Origin: Ruminococcus sp.
GTDB lineage: Bacteria > Bacillota > Clostridia > Oscillospirales > Ruminococcaceae
NCBI RefSeq assembly: GCF_017464355.1
Contig: NZ_JAFUAG010000014.1
Span: forward strand, 37,098-101,097
Direction: 5' to 3'
DNA: 64,000 bases
How positions within the stretch are numbered: position 1 is the stretch's first letter; each line of letters begins with the position of its first letter. Below the pieces are notes generated by a model. The model saw only the letters and a list, made by a program, of their open reading frames with translations, was not told where the DNA came from and ran no database searches. A program made the position numbers and the translations under genes. This document shows positions 37,627-46,805 of this stretch, piece after piece.

Positions 37627-38481
37627 CTATACCGACCAGTTTTCAATGGTCTTCATTATTATATTCAGGGTGTCCTCCCTGGCCTGCTGACATTCCTGCG
37701 GGTACTTTTTCTCGCGGGGCAGCATATTGCTGTTGACAGGGAAATACCCCAGATTATGGCTGCCCTTTTCGCTGACTATGTGCTTTCGCCCGTAAGCAAA
37801 GCCGCAGCGGTCAAGCCTTGCCATAAGCTGCTCGGCACAGCGCTTTGCAGGTACCGATTCATCGTGTACCGCCGTGAGAAAAAGTATGTCGCCCCTTATC
37901 CTCTCCACAGGTATCTCGTTTTCCTCACTGCCCCGCTTGTCCCATTCGTCGAAGAAGTACAGCAGCCTGACATTTCTTTCCTTTATGCAGCGCCTCAGCA
38001 GGTCGCCCATCAGCCCCTTGTTCGCCACATAGGGAAGCTCCTTCCCCCCGAAAGATACCATGGACCTGCAAGGGTCGTCCGAAGCCCTGCCGCTGCCCTG
38101 CATTATGTGCCCGAAAGCCGAAGCCGCTATGACCAGACTTATATCGGGAGTAAAGCTTGCAGCCAGCAGTGCCATGCCCGCCCCCTTTGAATTGCCGTAA
38201 ATGCCTATCCGCCGAAAACCCTTTTCCTTAAGCGCAAGGCAGGCCGCCTGAAATTGCTCCAGGGGTATGGCACGCACACTCTTTTTCTGCCCCTCGCCCC
38301 CGTAGTATGACATAGCCAGAGCCGAGTACCCTCTCTCTGCAAAAAGCCCTGCATACTTCTCGGGAAGCTCCAGCCCTTTCAGCCCCTGCAAAACTATAAT
38401 GACCCTGTCATCGCCGTTTTCCGCGGAGTACAGCGCCCCCTCAAAGCCGTCACGGAGATATTTGTATGTATATTTTTTCAT
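37627..38481 (-). CDS. Alpha/beta hydrolase, BAAT C-terminal/dienelactone hydrolase-like
   Basis: 284 residues from ATG 38481 (AAGGAAG about 9 bases upstream; the open frame reaches 38562 but overlaps the promoter). The fold shows the nucleophile elbow GIYGNSKGAG, an Asp in FLTAVHDESVPA and a His in EKGSHNLGY, a complete Ser-Asp-His triad. The IYGNSKGA signature resembles the C-terminal domain of acyl-CoA thioesterase/bile acid-CoA acyltransferases, which in bacteria are peptidase- or esterase-like enzymes of unknown substrate. It is cytoplasmic, with no signal peptide, and stands alone. Confidence 0.8.
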   Translation of the reverse strand: MKKYTYKYLRDGFEGALYSAENGDDRVIIVLQGLKGLELPEKYAGLFAERGYSALAMSYYGGEGQKKSVRAIPLEQFQAACLALKEKGFRRIGIYGNSKGAGMALLAASFTPDISLVIAASAFGHIMQGSGRASDDPCRSMVSFGGKELPYVANKGLMGDLLRRCIKERNVRLLYFFDEWDKRGSEENEIPVERIRGDILFLTAVHDESVPAKRCAEQLMARLDRCGFAYGRKHIVSEKGSHNLGYFPVNSNMLPREKKYPQECQQAREDTLNIIMKTIENWSV

Positions 38482-38508
38482 GGATATCTGCTTCCTTTCT
38501 ATGGAGTT

Positions 38509-38537
38509 ATTATACACTAACCGCAATAAAAAGTCAA
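38509..38537 (-). promoter_or_regulatory. Promoter of the alpha/beta hydrolase gene
   Basis: Minus strand TTGACT (complement of 38532-38537), 17 bases, TATAAT (complement of 38509-38514). Confidence 0.85.
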
Positions 38538-38585
38538 TGTCATATCGGTAAGTGTTCTGCACTTTTCCTTACGAAAATATAAGGC

Positions 38586-38643
38586 TAAGGTTAAGAATTC
38601 TTAAGGTTGCATGAAGAAAGATTTCAGAAAACTGTATTATACT
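38586..38643 (+). promoter_or_regulatory. Exporter promoter region with TTAAG repeats
   Basis: TAAGGTT at 38586-38592 and again at 38602-38608 surround the palindrome TTAAGAATTCTTAA (38591-38604). TATACT at 38638-38643 is the likely -10 with no good -35, as expected for an activator-dependent promoter; TTAAG repeats of this kind often bind OmpR-family regulators. Confidence 0.45.
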
Positions 38644-38715
38644 TTAAACATAACGAAAGAACGACATACAAAACTCATGTCGTACAGAAAATAATTTCAT
38701 GAAGGAGACAATATC

Positions 38716-40380
38716 ATGAGCAGATCACCCAAGAAAAGCAAAAAGAAGATAATAGCTGTCGCATCGGTAGGTGTGCTGGCTGCGGTAGGCGGTGTGGCGC
38801 TGTATGGTTCGGCGATGAGCAATAAGGCAGAAACAGCAGACCCCGACGCAAGCATCATTACCGTTGAGAAGACCGACCTCAGGCAGAAAGTCACAGTGAC
38901 AGGCACTGTTGAAAGCGCCGAGACCTCCGTGGTAAAAAGCGACCTGATGAACGTTAAGGTAAAGTCCGTAAAGGTCAGGGTAGGCGACAGAGTAAAGAAA
39001 GGCGACATCATCGCTGAACTGGACGACACCGACCTGAAAGAACAGCTTTCCGACGCCGAGAAGTCCCTGGAGAATGCCAAGGCTATCAACGAGATAAACC
39101 TGAATGCCGCCCAGCGCAGCTATGATGACACCGTGGCCGATAAGGGCACTAAGAATGCCCGTGCAGGCAAGAACGTCGATGTGGCACAGGACGAATACAA
39201 CAAGGCCGTAGGCGACCAGAACACCGCCTATGATACATATAACAACTCAGTGGACGAGCGTGTGGCAGCCGAAGAAACTGCCGCCGAAGCCGCACAGGCA
39301 GCCGCCGATGCAGCCGCCCCCGTAGATGAACTGAAAGCCGCCGTAAAGGAAGCTAAAAAAGCCTCCGAAGAAGCCGCTGCCGAATTTGACAGACTTGCCC
39401 TTGCTGAGGACACCTCCGCCGAAGACCTCGAAGCAGCCAAGAAGACCCGTGACGACGCAAAGGCAGCCTATGACGAAGCCGCCGATGCCCTCGCAGAGGC
39501 TCAGGAGGGTGCCGCTTCACTGAACGAGTACGCAGCCCTCTGCGCACAGCAGGCCTCCGCTGCACTGATGAAAGAAAAGGAGCTGTACGCAGGCCTTTCC
39601 GCCGCCGATAAAATGGTTGACCAGGCAAGGCTCGCCACCGAGAACGCAGCCGATGCCCAAAGCGACAGTGACCGTGAGTACGACAAGGCCATCGCCCAGA
39701 CCAAGGACGCCCTTGATACCGCTAAACTCAGCGGAGATGACAGCCTGAACGCTCCCCAAAAGCAGATAGATAACATCAACGAAAATATTGATAAATGCGT
39801 TATCGTCGCAGACCGTGACGGTGTCATCACCTCCGTTTCCGTGGAGGAAGGCGATATCTATGCAGGCGGCGAGATAGCTGTTATCCAGGACGACACAGGC
39901 TTCAAGGTAAGCGCTAAGGTAGACCAGTATGATATCTCCAAGATATCCAAGGATATGCCCGCCGAGATAACCGTGCAGGCTCTCGGCAGTGAAGCCGCAG
40001 GCGGCAAGCTGAGCTTTGTTTCACCTACCCCCGCCCCTGCTGCCATGTCCGCAGACGGCTCTGTATCACCCACAGATTATCCTATCGAGGCCACCTTCGA
40101 TAACAGCGATGAGGCTCTGCGCATAGGCATGAGCGCCAAGCTCGTCATCGTCACCGAAGAAAAGAAAGATGTTTTAGCCGTGCCCGACAGCTGCATACAG
40201 AAAGATGACAAGGGCTGGTACGTTCAGGTGCAGGGCGAGGGCACCGATATTGAAAACGTTTATGTAGAAAAGGGACTTACCACCGATTACTATACCGAGA
40301 TAAGCGGCAGCAAAGTCACCGAGGGCATGGAGATAATCCAGCCCGAGGCGGAGGAAGATACCTCTGCGGTATTCTATTGA
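38716..40380 (+). CDS. MacA/HlyD-type membrane fusion protein of an ABC exporter
   Basis: 554 residues with GAAGGAG upstream. An N-terminal membrane helix (KKIIAVASVGVLAAVGGVAL) is followed by a half lipoyl motif (VKSVKVRVGDRVKKGDIIAELDD), a very long Ala/Glu/Lys coiled-coil hairpin (about residues 105-345), the second half of the lipoyl domain (CVIVADRDGVITSVSVEEGD), a beta-barrel domain and a C-terminal domain (VPDSCIQKDDKGWYVQV). It should be a membrane-tethered adaptor that works with the ATPase and permease encoded directly downstream, exporting a peptide, antibiotic or surface molecule. The coiled coil is longer than in E. coli MacA. Confidence 0.92.
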   Translation: MSRSPKKSKKKIIAVASVGVLAAVGGVALYGSAMSNKAETADPDASIITVEKTDLRQKVTVTGTVESAETSVVKSDLMNVKVKSVKVRVGDRVKKGDIIAELDDTDLKEQLSDAEKSLENAKAINEINLNAAQRSYDDTVADKGTKNARAGKNVDVAQDEYNKAVGDQNTAYDTYNNSVDERVAAEETAAEAAQAAADAAAPVDELKAAVKEAKKASEEAAAEFDRLALAEDTSAEDLEAAKKTRDDAKAAYDEAADALAEAQEGAASLNEYAALCAQQASAALMKEKELYAGLSAADKMVDQARLATENAADAQSDSDREYDKAIAQTKDALDTAKLSGDDSLNAPQKQIDNINENIDKCVIVADRDGVITSVSVEEGDIYAGGEIAVIQDDTGFKVSAKVDQYDISKISKDMPAEITVQALGSEAAGGKLSFVSPTPAPAAMSADGSVSPTDYPIEATFDNSDEALRIGMSAKLVIVTEEKKDVLAVPDSCIQKDDKGWYVQVQGEGTDIENVYVEKGLTTDYYTEISGSKVTEGMEIIQPEAEEDTSAVFY

Positions 40381-40395
40381 TCGGAGGAGACAGCA

Positions 40396-41127
40396 ATGAG
40401 CGATGTTGTTATTGATCTGAAAAATATATACAAGAGATTTTACCAGGGCACGCCCAACGAGCTGGAGATACTCCACGGTATCGACCTTACGGTGAGAAAG
40501 GGAGAATTCGTGTCTATCGTAGGCGCTTCGGGCTCGGGCAAAAGTACCCTCATGAATATCATCGGCGCCCTGGACAGACCCTCCTTCGGCAGCTATGACC
40601 TCGGCGGAACAGACATCTGCGCCGCAAAGGACAACGAGCTTTCCCACATAAGAAACAGGCAGATAGGCTTTGTTTTCCAGACCTACAACCTTATACCCAG
40701 AAACACTGCCCTGAAAAATGTGGAGCTGCCCATGATGTACGCCAGGCTGAACCCTTTCACCCGCAAGAAGAAAGCTAAGGAACTGCTTGAAATGGTAGGC
40801 ATGGGCGACAGGATGAGCCATACCCCCGATGAACTCTCAGGCGGTCAGAAGCAGCGTGTTGCCATAGCAAGGGCGCTGGCCAATGACCCCTCTATCATAC
40901 TGGCCGATGAGCCTACAGGTGCGCTGGATTCTGCTACAGGCAGAATGATAATGGACCTGTTCCATAAGCTCCACGAGGAGAACGGCATAACTATCGTGCT
41001 CATCACCCATTCCAACGAACTGGCCGAGGAGACCGAGCGTGTGCTGACCCTCATGGACGGAAACATTATTTCTGAAAGGAGGGGTTCTGCATATGTTCCT
41101 GGACAATATAAGACTCGCATTCAGTGA
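40396..41127 (+). CDS. MacB-type ABC transporter ATP-binding protein
   Basis: 243 residues. Walker A GASGSGKST, Q-loop FQTYNLIP, signature LSGGQKQRVAIARAL, Walker B IILADEPTGALD, H-loop ITHS: a complete nucleotide-binding domain of the LolD/MacB/FtsE branch. It lies 15 bases after the fusion protein and overlaps the permease by 35 bases, so the three genes form one translation-coupled exporter unit. Confidence 0.95.
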   Translation: MSDVVIDLKNIYKRFYQGTPNELEILHGIDLTVRKGEFVSIVGASGSGKSTLMNIIGALDRPSFGSYDLGGTDICAAKDNELSHIRNRQIGFVFQTYNLIPRNTALKNVELPMMYARLNPFTRKKKAKELLEMVGMGDRMSHTPDELSGGQKQRVAIARALANDPSIILADEPTGALDSATGRMIMDLFHKLHEENGITIVLITHSNELAEETERVLTLMDGNIISERRGSAYVPGQYKTRIQ

Positions 41128-42352
41128 GCTTTTCGCCAATAAAATGCGTTCACTGCTGACCATGCTGGGTATCGTCATAGGTATCGCGTCGGTCATCGCC
41201 ATAATGTCCCTGGGCGAGGGTATGCAGAACTCCATGCTGGATACCTTCGGCGGTGCCCAGGCCAAGCAGATAATCTTCGAGGTCATTCAGAAGGACATGA
41301 AGAACGACTACGACTACGACAACATGGACCAGGGCGCCCGCAAGATGAATGACTCCGACAGGTTCGATATACGCACCTTTGAAGAGGTGCAGTCAAACTT
41401 CGGCAGCAGGCTTGAGGGCATATCCCTTTCATCGAACCTCGGCAAGATAAGGTGCGGCGACGCCACAGCCAGTGTAGTAAGCGTAAACTCCTGTGCCTTT
41501 GCCACCCAGGGCGACCTGAAAATGGTAGCAGGCAGAAAGATAAGCGCTGACGAATACGACAAGGGCAGAAAGGTCATTCTCCTGTCCGAAACCACCGCAG
41601 AAAAGGTCTACGGTTCAGCCGAAGCTGCTCTCGGTCAGGAATTCGAGGGCGAAATGGGCAGCAGCTTTTCCACCTACACCGTGGTAGGTGTCTATAAGCG
41701 TGAAGTGTCGGGAATGAGCGCCATGCTCATGGGCACAGGCGGTTCAGAAACAGCCTACGTCCCCTACAGGTCGGGGCTCAGGACCTCCATTGAAGATGAG
41801 AAGTTTGATTACTTCATAGCCATCGCCAGGGACAGCACCGATATCCCCGCCCTTGAAGCGGACATAGGCGCATTCCTCGGCAAGAAGTATGAGAACAACG
41901 ATACCTTCAAGATATACACCAACACCATGCAGTCAGAGCTTGATATGGTAAATCAGGAGCTTGGCCTGTTCAAGGGCATACTTGCAGCCATAGCAGCTAT
42001 CTCGCTGCTGGTAGGCGGTATAGGTGTCATGAACATAATGATAGTCTCCATAACCGAGCGTACCCGTGAGATAGGCACCAGAAAAGCCCTGGGCGCCACC
42101 AACAACGATATCCGCGCACAGTTCCTCATCGAATCTATCATCATCTGCCTGGTGGGCAGCGCCATTGGCATAGGCCTTGGTATTGGCCTGGGCTCGTTGC
42201 TTTCCATGGCACTGGGCGTATCGGGAGCCGCTTCCTTCAGCTCCATAGCCGTAAGCGTGCTCATCTCCATGGCCTTCGGTATCTTCTTCGGTTTCTACCC
42301 TGCCAACAAGGCAGCCAAGCTGAACCCCATAGATGCCCTGAGATACGAGTGA
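41093..42352 (+). CDS. MacB/FtsX-type ABC transporter permease
   Basis: 419 residues from ATG 41093 (GGAGGGG upstream). Four membrane helices: one at about residues 18-42 (MRSLLTMLGIVIGIASVIAI) and three after residue 290. Between them is a MacB periplasmic core domain of about 230 residues. The signature TERTREIGTRKALGAT near residues 320-335 is shared by MacB-family permeases. With the two genes before it this makes a mechanotransmission-type exporter. Confidence 0.95.
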   Translation: MFLDNIRLAFSELFANKMRSLLTMLGIVIGIASVIAIMSLGEGMQNSMLDTFGGAQAKQIIFEVIQKDMKNDYDYDNMDQGARKMNDSDRFDIRTFEEVQSNFGSRLEGISLSSNLGKIRCGDATASVVSVNSCAFATQGDLKMVAGRKISADEYDKGRKVILLSETTAEKVYGSAEAALGQEFEGEMGSSFSTYTVVGVYKREVSGMSAMLMGTGGSETAYVPYRSGLRTSIEDEKFDYFIAIARDSTDIPALEADIGAFLGKKYENNDTFKIYTNTMQSELDMVNQELGLFKGILAAIAAISLLVGGIGVMNIMIVSITERTREIGTRKALGATNNDIRAQFLIESIIICLVGSAIGIGLGIGLGSLLSMALGVSGAASFSSIAVSVLISMAFGIFFGFYPANKAAKLNPIDALRYE

Positions 42353-42701
42353 TAGTTTTGTATTCTTCACCAAAACCTCTTTAATAAACCACCCTATAAG
42401 CTTTACTTCCCCGTCTTCGGGCGGGGAAAGCCAAAGCTTTCGGCAGATGCCGATATCTGTTCGTGAAGACCTCGCGGGCTGATATGGAGACCTGCTTGTC
42501 TCATTCTCTTTCATGTTGACCTTGTAAGCAGAGGGCGGCGCAAGCCGTCCGCCGCTTCGGGGTTTAAAAGAGGATTTTATATATAACGCATTTTCCGATT
42601 TTTCATCTTAAGAAAGACCTCTTGCAGAAAACACCCCTGATCTTGTTTATACAGATATCATCGGTGTTTTTTGCGTTACGGGGCAGAAAGGAAAGCTTTT
42701 A
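42353..42701. other. Gene-free stretch of about 350 bases with hairpins
   Basis: No gene seen. It holds a CTTCCCCG/CGGGGAAAG hairpin (about 42406-42430), GC-rich pairing around 42533-42553, and a terminator-like hairpin GCAGAAAACACC/GGTGTTTTTTGC (about 42623-42675) just before the next gene. No convincing promoter was found. Confidence 0.5.
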
Positions 42702-43322
42702 ATGGCTGAGATACACCGTATAAAATGCGGCACAGGCAACGCATACTTGATAAATGAGGGTAAAAGTGCTATACTCGTAGATACAGGCAGCAAAGAGTTT
42801 TTTGATACCGTGGCAGAGGTCTGTGACGGGTACGATATGAAGCTGGTGCTGCTCACCCACATACACTTCGACCACGCAGAAAATGCCTGCAAATTGGGAA
42901 AACGCTACGGCATACCCGTGGCTTTCCATCAGGCAGATGAAGAGCTGTTCGATGACTTTGACAGGCAGCCCATGTCACCCTTCGGCCTTACAGGCAGGGC
43001 AGTGCTGGGGCTGTCACTTAAAAAGCTCCGTAAAAGGAAAGTTCCCCGCCCCGAAAACTATGTGTACATAGCCGAGGGTGACAGCCTTGCAGCATACGGC
43101 ATAAACGGCAGGGTAGTCGGGCTGGCGGGGCATACCAAAGGTTCTGTCGGGGTGGAAGTTGACGGCAGACACCTTATCGTCGGCGACGCCATGGATAACT
43201 GGCTGAAAGCAGGGGCAGCACACCTCTGCCATGACAGGGGAGCCGCCCTGAGATCCGCCGAAAAGATAAGCTCCCTGGGCAAACGGATAATATACTACGG
43301 TCACGGCAGACCCACCCCATGA
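42702..43322 (+). CDS. MBL-fold metallo-hydrolase
   Basis: 206 residues with AAAGGAAAG upstream. The zinc-binding motif LTHIHFDHAENA fits HxHxDH, with further metal ligands expected in the GLAGHTKGSVGVEVDGRHLIVGDA region (His and Asp) and in YYGHGRPTP at the C terminus. The family covers glyoxalase II-like and other hydrolases; the substrate is unknown. A membrane alpha/beta hydrolase follows after 15 bases. Confidence 0.87.
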   Translation: MAEIHRIKCGTGNAYLINEGKSAILVDTGSKEFFDTVAEVCDGYDMKLVLLTHIHFDHAENACKLGKRYGIPVAFHQADEELFDDFDRQPMSPFGLTGRAVLGLSLKKLRKRKVPRPENYVYIAEGDSLAAYGINGRVVGLAGHTKGSVGVEVDGRHLIVGDAMDNWLKAGAAHLCHDRGAALRSAEKISSLGKRIIYYGHGRPTP

Positions 43323-43337
43323 CCCATAGGAGGAAAT

Positions 43338-44303
43338 ATGAAGAAAGCACTGAAAATAACAGGAAAAATAATTCTCGGCCTGATAGTATTGCTGCTGCTG
43401 GCACTGCTTGCCATTTTTATAATGCACAGGTACAAACTCTCACAGGAGAAAGACCTCATCTCACAGCCCATAGGCGAGATGACAGAGGTAGACGGCAAAA
43501 ATATGTGCGTTTATACCGCGGGCAGCGGCGAGCACACCATAGTGTTCATGTCGGGCTACGGCACACCCTCCCCCATACTGGATTTCAAGCCCCTCTGGAA
43601 CAGGCTGAAAGAAAATAACCGCATAGCCGTCGTGGAAAAATTCGGCTACGGTTTCAGCGATGAGACCGATGACCCCCGTGATATCGACACCATGCTCCGC
43701 CAGACCCGTGAAGCCCTGAAAGCCGCAGGGGTGGAAGGCCCCTATATCCTCTGCCCCCATTCGGCCTCAGGTATCGAGGCCATTTACTGGGCGCAGACCT
43801 ACCCCGAGGAGGTCGAGGCCATCGCCGCACTGGATATAGCTGTTCCCGGCTACAATGAGGAAACGGGGTACTCCATATTTGCCGACAGGCTCATGGCATT
43901 TATCGTTGATTCAGGGCTTATCCGCCTTATGCCGACGGAGTCCTTTGAGTGGGGCATAAATTCCCCCGACCTCACCGAGGCCGAGCGCGAACAGTACAAA
44001 GCCCTCATGTATGCCCGCAGAGGTTCTTCCACCATGCTGCATGAAGCTGAGTGGTGCAAGCGCAATATGGAAACTATCTCCCAAAAGGACGTACCCGATG
44101 TGCCCATGCTGTTTTTCATCTCAAAGAAAATGGCAGCAGGCATTTTCCCCTCCGACCCCGATAAATATATGCAGCTTTTCCGCAATTACACCCATAACGA
44201 AAAGCAGTATATAGACGTTGACTGCGGCCACTATATCCATGTGGAGGAACCCGACTTCACCGCAGCCGAGATAGAAAGATTTATAGAAGATACAGAAAAC
44301 TGA
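43338..44303 (+). CDS. Membrane-anchored alpha/beta hydrolase
   Basis: 321 residues, AGGAGGAAAT upstream. The N-terminal helix IILGLIVLLLLALLAIFIM anchors the catalytic domain. The nucleophile elbow is CPHSASGIEA, the oxyanion region YGTPSPI, the acid probably in the FISKKMAAGIFPSDPDKY area and the His in DCGHYIHVE. Substrate unknown. It probably acts outside the membrane. Same strand and likely the same transcript as the MBL protein before it. Confidence 0.85.
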   Translation: MKKALKITGKIILGLIVLLLLALLAIFIMHRYKLSQEKDLISQPIGEMTEVDGKNMCVYTAGSGEHTIVFMSGYGTPSPILDFKPLWNRLKENNRIAVVEKFGYGFSDETDDPRDIDTMLRQTREALKAAGVEGPYILCPHSASGIEAIYWAQTYPEEVEAIAALDIAVPGYNEETGYSIFADRLMAFIVDSGLIRLMPTESFEWGINSPDLTEAEREQYKALMYARRGSSTMLHEAEWCKRNMETISQKDVPDVPMLFFISKKMAAGIFPSDPDKYMQLFRNYTHNEKQYIDVDCGHYIHVEEPDFTAAEIERFIEDTEN

Positions 44304-44362
44304 AAGAGCAAAGAGGTATCACTGATATAAGAGATCAATATGATCTACAGGAGAGATGACCC

Positions 44363-44866
44363 ATGAAAAACAACAAGCCCGTTGATAACATTCCCGAGAA
44401 GATACACGCTCGTCTTCACATTATTTATTTCATACTCAAATGTATATTCGCAGGGGCTGTTTTTATTGTGTTATGGAACCCAGCTGTCTTCATGTATGAA
44501 AAGCTGCAGGGCAATGAGATGCCTGAGAAGATCTCTGAGGAGTCACCCTTTCTGTTCCACCAGTACTGCGGGACATTTTTTGTGGAATTTGATAAGGACA
44601 ATTCCTTTGAGTCCCCTGAAGCCTACACAAAATACATCGAAGCCTATGCCGACAAGGAAGAGCCACTGGGCGGTGCAGAGTCTGTTGTAATGGGTGTCAT
44701 GACGATCACCCTTGTCGCAGGCCTTATACTTGCTTTGCGCAGCGGTGATAAAAAACGCATCTTCTGCGGCAAAGCCTCAAGATATTTCCTGCTCGTCGGA
44801 ACGATATGGGCGGCGGGCAATATCTATACGAGTATCTCAAGCGGCATAAGGGGAGCCAAAACCTAA
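44363..44866 (+). pseudogene. 5' half of a host membrane protein split by the integrated element
   Basis: Reads as 167 residues, but only the first 164 codons (to 44854) are host sequence; the last residues and TAA come from the element. Two or three membrane helices are seen (IIYFILKCIFAGAVFIVLW; VVMGVMTITLVAGLILAL; FLLVGTIWAAGNIYTSI). Joining at the shared GGGGA core to 54669 onward continues in frame as GIRG-PTRFDGM..., giving an intact protein of about 405 residues with about six helices. Function unknown. AGGAGAG precedes the ATG. Confidence 0.85.
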
Positions 44867-44878
44867 CCAATGCGAACC
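44850..44878. other. attL of the integrated element
   Basis: Core GGGGA at 44850-44854, then 13 bases, then arm CAATGCGAACC at 44868-44878, the exact inverse of the arm at 54643-54653. Reading the two element ends together restores a 50-bp attP with inverted arms around GGGGA, the form used by large serine integrases. Confidence 0.8.
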
Positions 44879-44917
44879 ACTCTATATTTTTGTAGGTGGG
44901 CGTTTTGGTATCGTTAT

Positions 44918-44948
44918 ACCCCGTAAGGCGTAAGCCCTGCGGGGTTTT
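44918..44948 (+). terminator. Terminator at the left end of the element
   Basis: ACCCCG (44918-44923) pairs with CGGGGT (44140-based numbering corrected: 44940-44945), then TTTT. In the excised circle it would directly follow the integrase stop at 44931-44933 and so terminate that gene. Confidence 0.65.
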
Positions 44949-44956
44949 CGCTCACA

Positions 44957-44994
44957 TATAAAAGCCGCCCGACGTGTGCCGAGCGGCTTGTTTT
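44957..44994 (-). terminator. Terminator of the lysis module
   Basis: AAGCCGC (44962-44968) pairs with GCGGCTT (44983-44989); on the minus strand it is followed by TTTTATAT. Confidence 0.75.
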
Positions 44995-44998
44995 GCAT

Positions 44999-45841
44999 TT
45001 ACTTTATGATTTTAATTTTCTGCCCGACATAGATCAAGTTAGCGTTTTTAATGCTGTTATCCTTGACGAGCTTTGCAACCGTTGTGCCGTACTTTTTCGC
45101 AATGGCTGTTAGAGTGTCGCCGCTCTTAACGGTATATGTAGTTGTTGTCGTGGTCGGCTTAGTCGGTTCGGCGGGTTTTGTCTCCGGCGTGGTTGCGGGC
45201 GTTGTAGCACCCTTAGAATAGCCGTTAAAGCCGCCGTTTTTGATTATAGATACATAATCTATCTTTGCTCTGTTAAGGTCTGTAGAGCCGCTCACGCCGC
45301 TTACGGAGCCCGTAAAGCTGTACTGATGTACTCCGTATGTGATCGAGGGCGTGCGGCTGATATTTGCGCACCATATCGCATAACGATTTCTAAAGGTCGC
45401 CGAAAGTCTCGACAAGAAAGCCTCATAGGAGTAAAGGGCGCAAAAATAGCCCGCCGCCTCTACAATGTCGATAAATGCCTTTATGATCGCCTGCAAGGTC
45501 GCCGCCGAAAGCCCGCTTTGTACTGCGTCCTCAATATCAAGGGCAACAAAGTACGGTATCGGCTTTACGCTGTCAAGGAGCTTAACAAAGCCTCTTGCCT
45601 CTGCCTGCGCTGCACTTACAGTTGTTGCATAGCAATAGTGATAGATACCGAAAGCGAGCCCCGCCGCCTTTGCTTTCTTGACGTTCTCGGTAAACTTGTA
45701 ATCGGTCTGCCTCGGATATGCCGCAACGTTTCCGTATGAGCTGCGAATTATAACAAAGTCCTTGCCGTTCTTCTTAGCCTTTGCCATGTCAACGGCTCCA
45801 TTCCATTGACTTACATCAAAGCCGTAAAATGTCGCTGCCAT
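44999..45841 (-). CDS. Phage endolysin: GH25 muramidase with C-terminal LysM
   Basis: 280 residues from ATG 45841 (GGAGGG 7 bases upstream; the longer frame to 45940 overlaps the previous gene). GH25 motifs: [12 protein letters not shown] (catalytic-site Asp), [28 protein letters not shown] (catalytic Asp/Glu pair). A Thr/Pro linker leads to one LysM repeat ([20 protein letters not shown]). It cuts the glycan strands of peptidoglycan to release phage; it needs the holin encoded just upstream. No signal peptide. Confidence 0.93.
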   Translation of the reverse strand: MAATFYGFDVSQWNGAVDMAKAKKNGKDFVIIRSSYGNVAAYPRQTDYKFTENVKKAKAAGLAFGIYHYCYATTVSAAQAEARGFVKLLDSVKPIPYFVALDIEDAVQSGLSAATLQAIIKAFIDIVEAAGYFCALYSYEAFLSRLSATFRNRYAIWCANISRTPSITYGVHQYSFTGSVSGVSGSTDLNRAKIDYVSIIKNGGFNGYSKGATTPATTPETKPAEPTKPTTTTTTYTVKSGDTLTAIAKKYGTTVAKLVKDNSIKNANLIYVGQKIKIIK

Positions 45842-45843
45842 TA

Positions 45844-46014
45844 TCAACCCTCCATTTCTGCATAATGCGCCTTGATCTCGGCTATTGTGTCGGCGTTCTC
45901 CGCCTTGAAAGCCTCCGCCTCTGCAACGGTCATGCCGCACATTTCCGCAACCTGGTTAATGTCAACCTCGTATGCAAAAGCCTTGCAAGCCTCTCTCTTT
46001 TCCTGCTCACTCAT
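45844..46014 (-). CDS. Small phage protein before the lysozyme
   Basis: 56 residues from ATG 46014 with AAGGAGGAAA upstream, overlapping the holin end by 8 bases. Sequence [17 protein letters not shown] with an HTH-like segment ([19 protein letters not shown]). No known function. The tight packing between holin and endolysin suggests a lysis accessory or regulator. Confidence 0.65.
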   Translation of the reverse strand: MSEQEKREACKAFAYEVDINQVAEMCGMTVAEAEAFKAENADTIAEIKAHYAEMEG

Positions 46015-46465
46015 TGTCGGTTTCCTCCTTTTCTGTGTTGTTTTCAACCGCTATTTTTAGCTTGTGTACGGTCTGTGTTAAGAACGGCGGGAGCGGCACA
46101 CCAATTACGGCGAGGTTTTCGAGTATAGAGATAAGTTCGTTTATAATCAACCATATAGCGACGATTACGCCGAAAAGGTAGTTAATATCAATGCTTATCC
46201 CTATTTTCTGCAAGCCCGACGTTATGAGCCAGTCCACAACCGCCGCAACACATACGACAAGTAAATAGCTTACTTTCTTGATAATGCCTTTTATGCCCGT
46301 CTTGCTTGAGAGCTCGGCGTTTATCCAAGCCTTAATCATGCCGCTTGCATAGTCGATAATCATTACCGCTATAAGAATGACAAGCGGTATTGCTATCTCC
46401 CGAAAATATGCGGTAAGCCCTCCGACGATAACGGCAAAAACGGCTTTGAAAACATTCTCTCTCAA
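46007..46465 (-). CDS. Phage holin (Bacteriophage_holin_4-like)
   Basis: 152 residues. Three to four membrane helices (LVILIAVMIIDYASGMIKAW; VSYLLVVCVAAVVDWLI; YLFGVIVAIWLIINELISI) with the family features DYxSG and NELISIxENxxxxGVPLP. Holins form membrane lesions that let the endolysin through. The charged tail ([12 protein letters not shown]) is typical. The downstream GH25 enzyme completes the lysis pair. Confidence 0.9.
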   Translation of the reverse strand: MRENVFKAVFAVIVGGLTAYFREIAIPLVILIAVMIIDYASGMIKAWINAELSSKTGIKGIIKKVSYLLVVCVAAVVDWLITSGLQKIGISIDINYLFGVIVAIWLIINELISILENLAVIGVPLPPFLTQTVHKLKIAVENNTEKEETDNE

Positions 46466-46636
46466 TTATTCCGCCTCCTCGCTCTCGTCCTCGCCGCTGT
46501 CAAAGTCATATCCCGTAATAGCCTTGTATTCCTCGGCTGTGATACGTCCCTTTACAACAGCGTCATAAACCTGTCTTATACTCCAATAACCCTTGTCGTA
46601 ATAAGACTTGATCGTGTTGTAATACTTATTACTCAA
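46466..46636 (-). CDS. XkdX-like small phage protein
   Basis: 56 residues if started at the TTG at 46636, which follows GGAGGAG; the longer frame to 46687 overlaps the gene before it. The motif YYDKGYWSIRQVYDAVVKGRITAEEYKxITG matches XkdX-type proteins found after tail-fibre genes in many Firmicutes prophages (key residues YWS, QVxDAVxxGxITxEEY). Function unknown; its position just before the holin is normal. Confidence 0.7.
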   Translation of the reverse strand: MSNKYYNTIKSYYDKGYWSIRQVYDAVVKGRITAEEYKAITGYDFDSGEDESEEAE

Positions 46637-46805
46637 CCTCGCTCGCCTCCTCCCTGCTCTCGTCCTCGGTTTCGAGTTCAAGCTCAATGTCGCACATCAT
46701 AGCGACGTAATCGACATTAGCGGCGTTGCGCTCCGCCTGCTCCTTGAGCTTGATATTTTTTGCACGCTCCTTGCGGAGCTGATCGCCAATAGAAATATAT
46801 TTCAT
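46629..46805 (-). CDS. Small phage protein overlapping the reverse transcriptase end
   Basis: 58 residues from ATG 46805 (GGAGGGA upstream). Start MKYISIGDQLRKERAKNIKL, a coiled-coil helix, then VAMMCDIELE and an acidic tail. Similar short proteins occur beside XkdX genes in Clostridia prophages. It overlaps the last 29 codons of the reverse transcriptase gene in another frame. Confidence 0.6.
   Translation of the reverse strand: MKYISIGDQLRKERAKNIKLKEQAERNAANVDYVAMMCDIELELETEDESREEASEVE

Noticed and set aside
44363-44866. Complete 167-residue membrane protein gene
   Set aside because: Its last residues come from the element; the frame continues into the gene half at 54669 across the GGGGA core.
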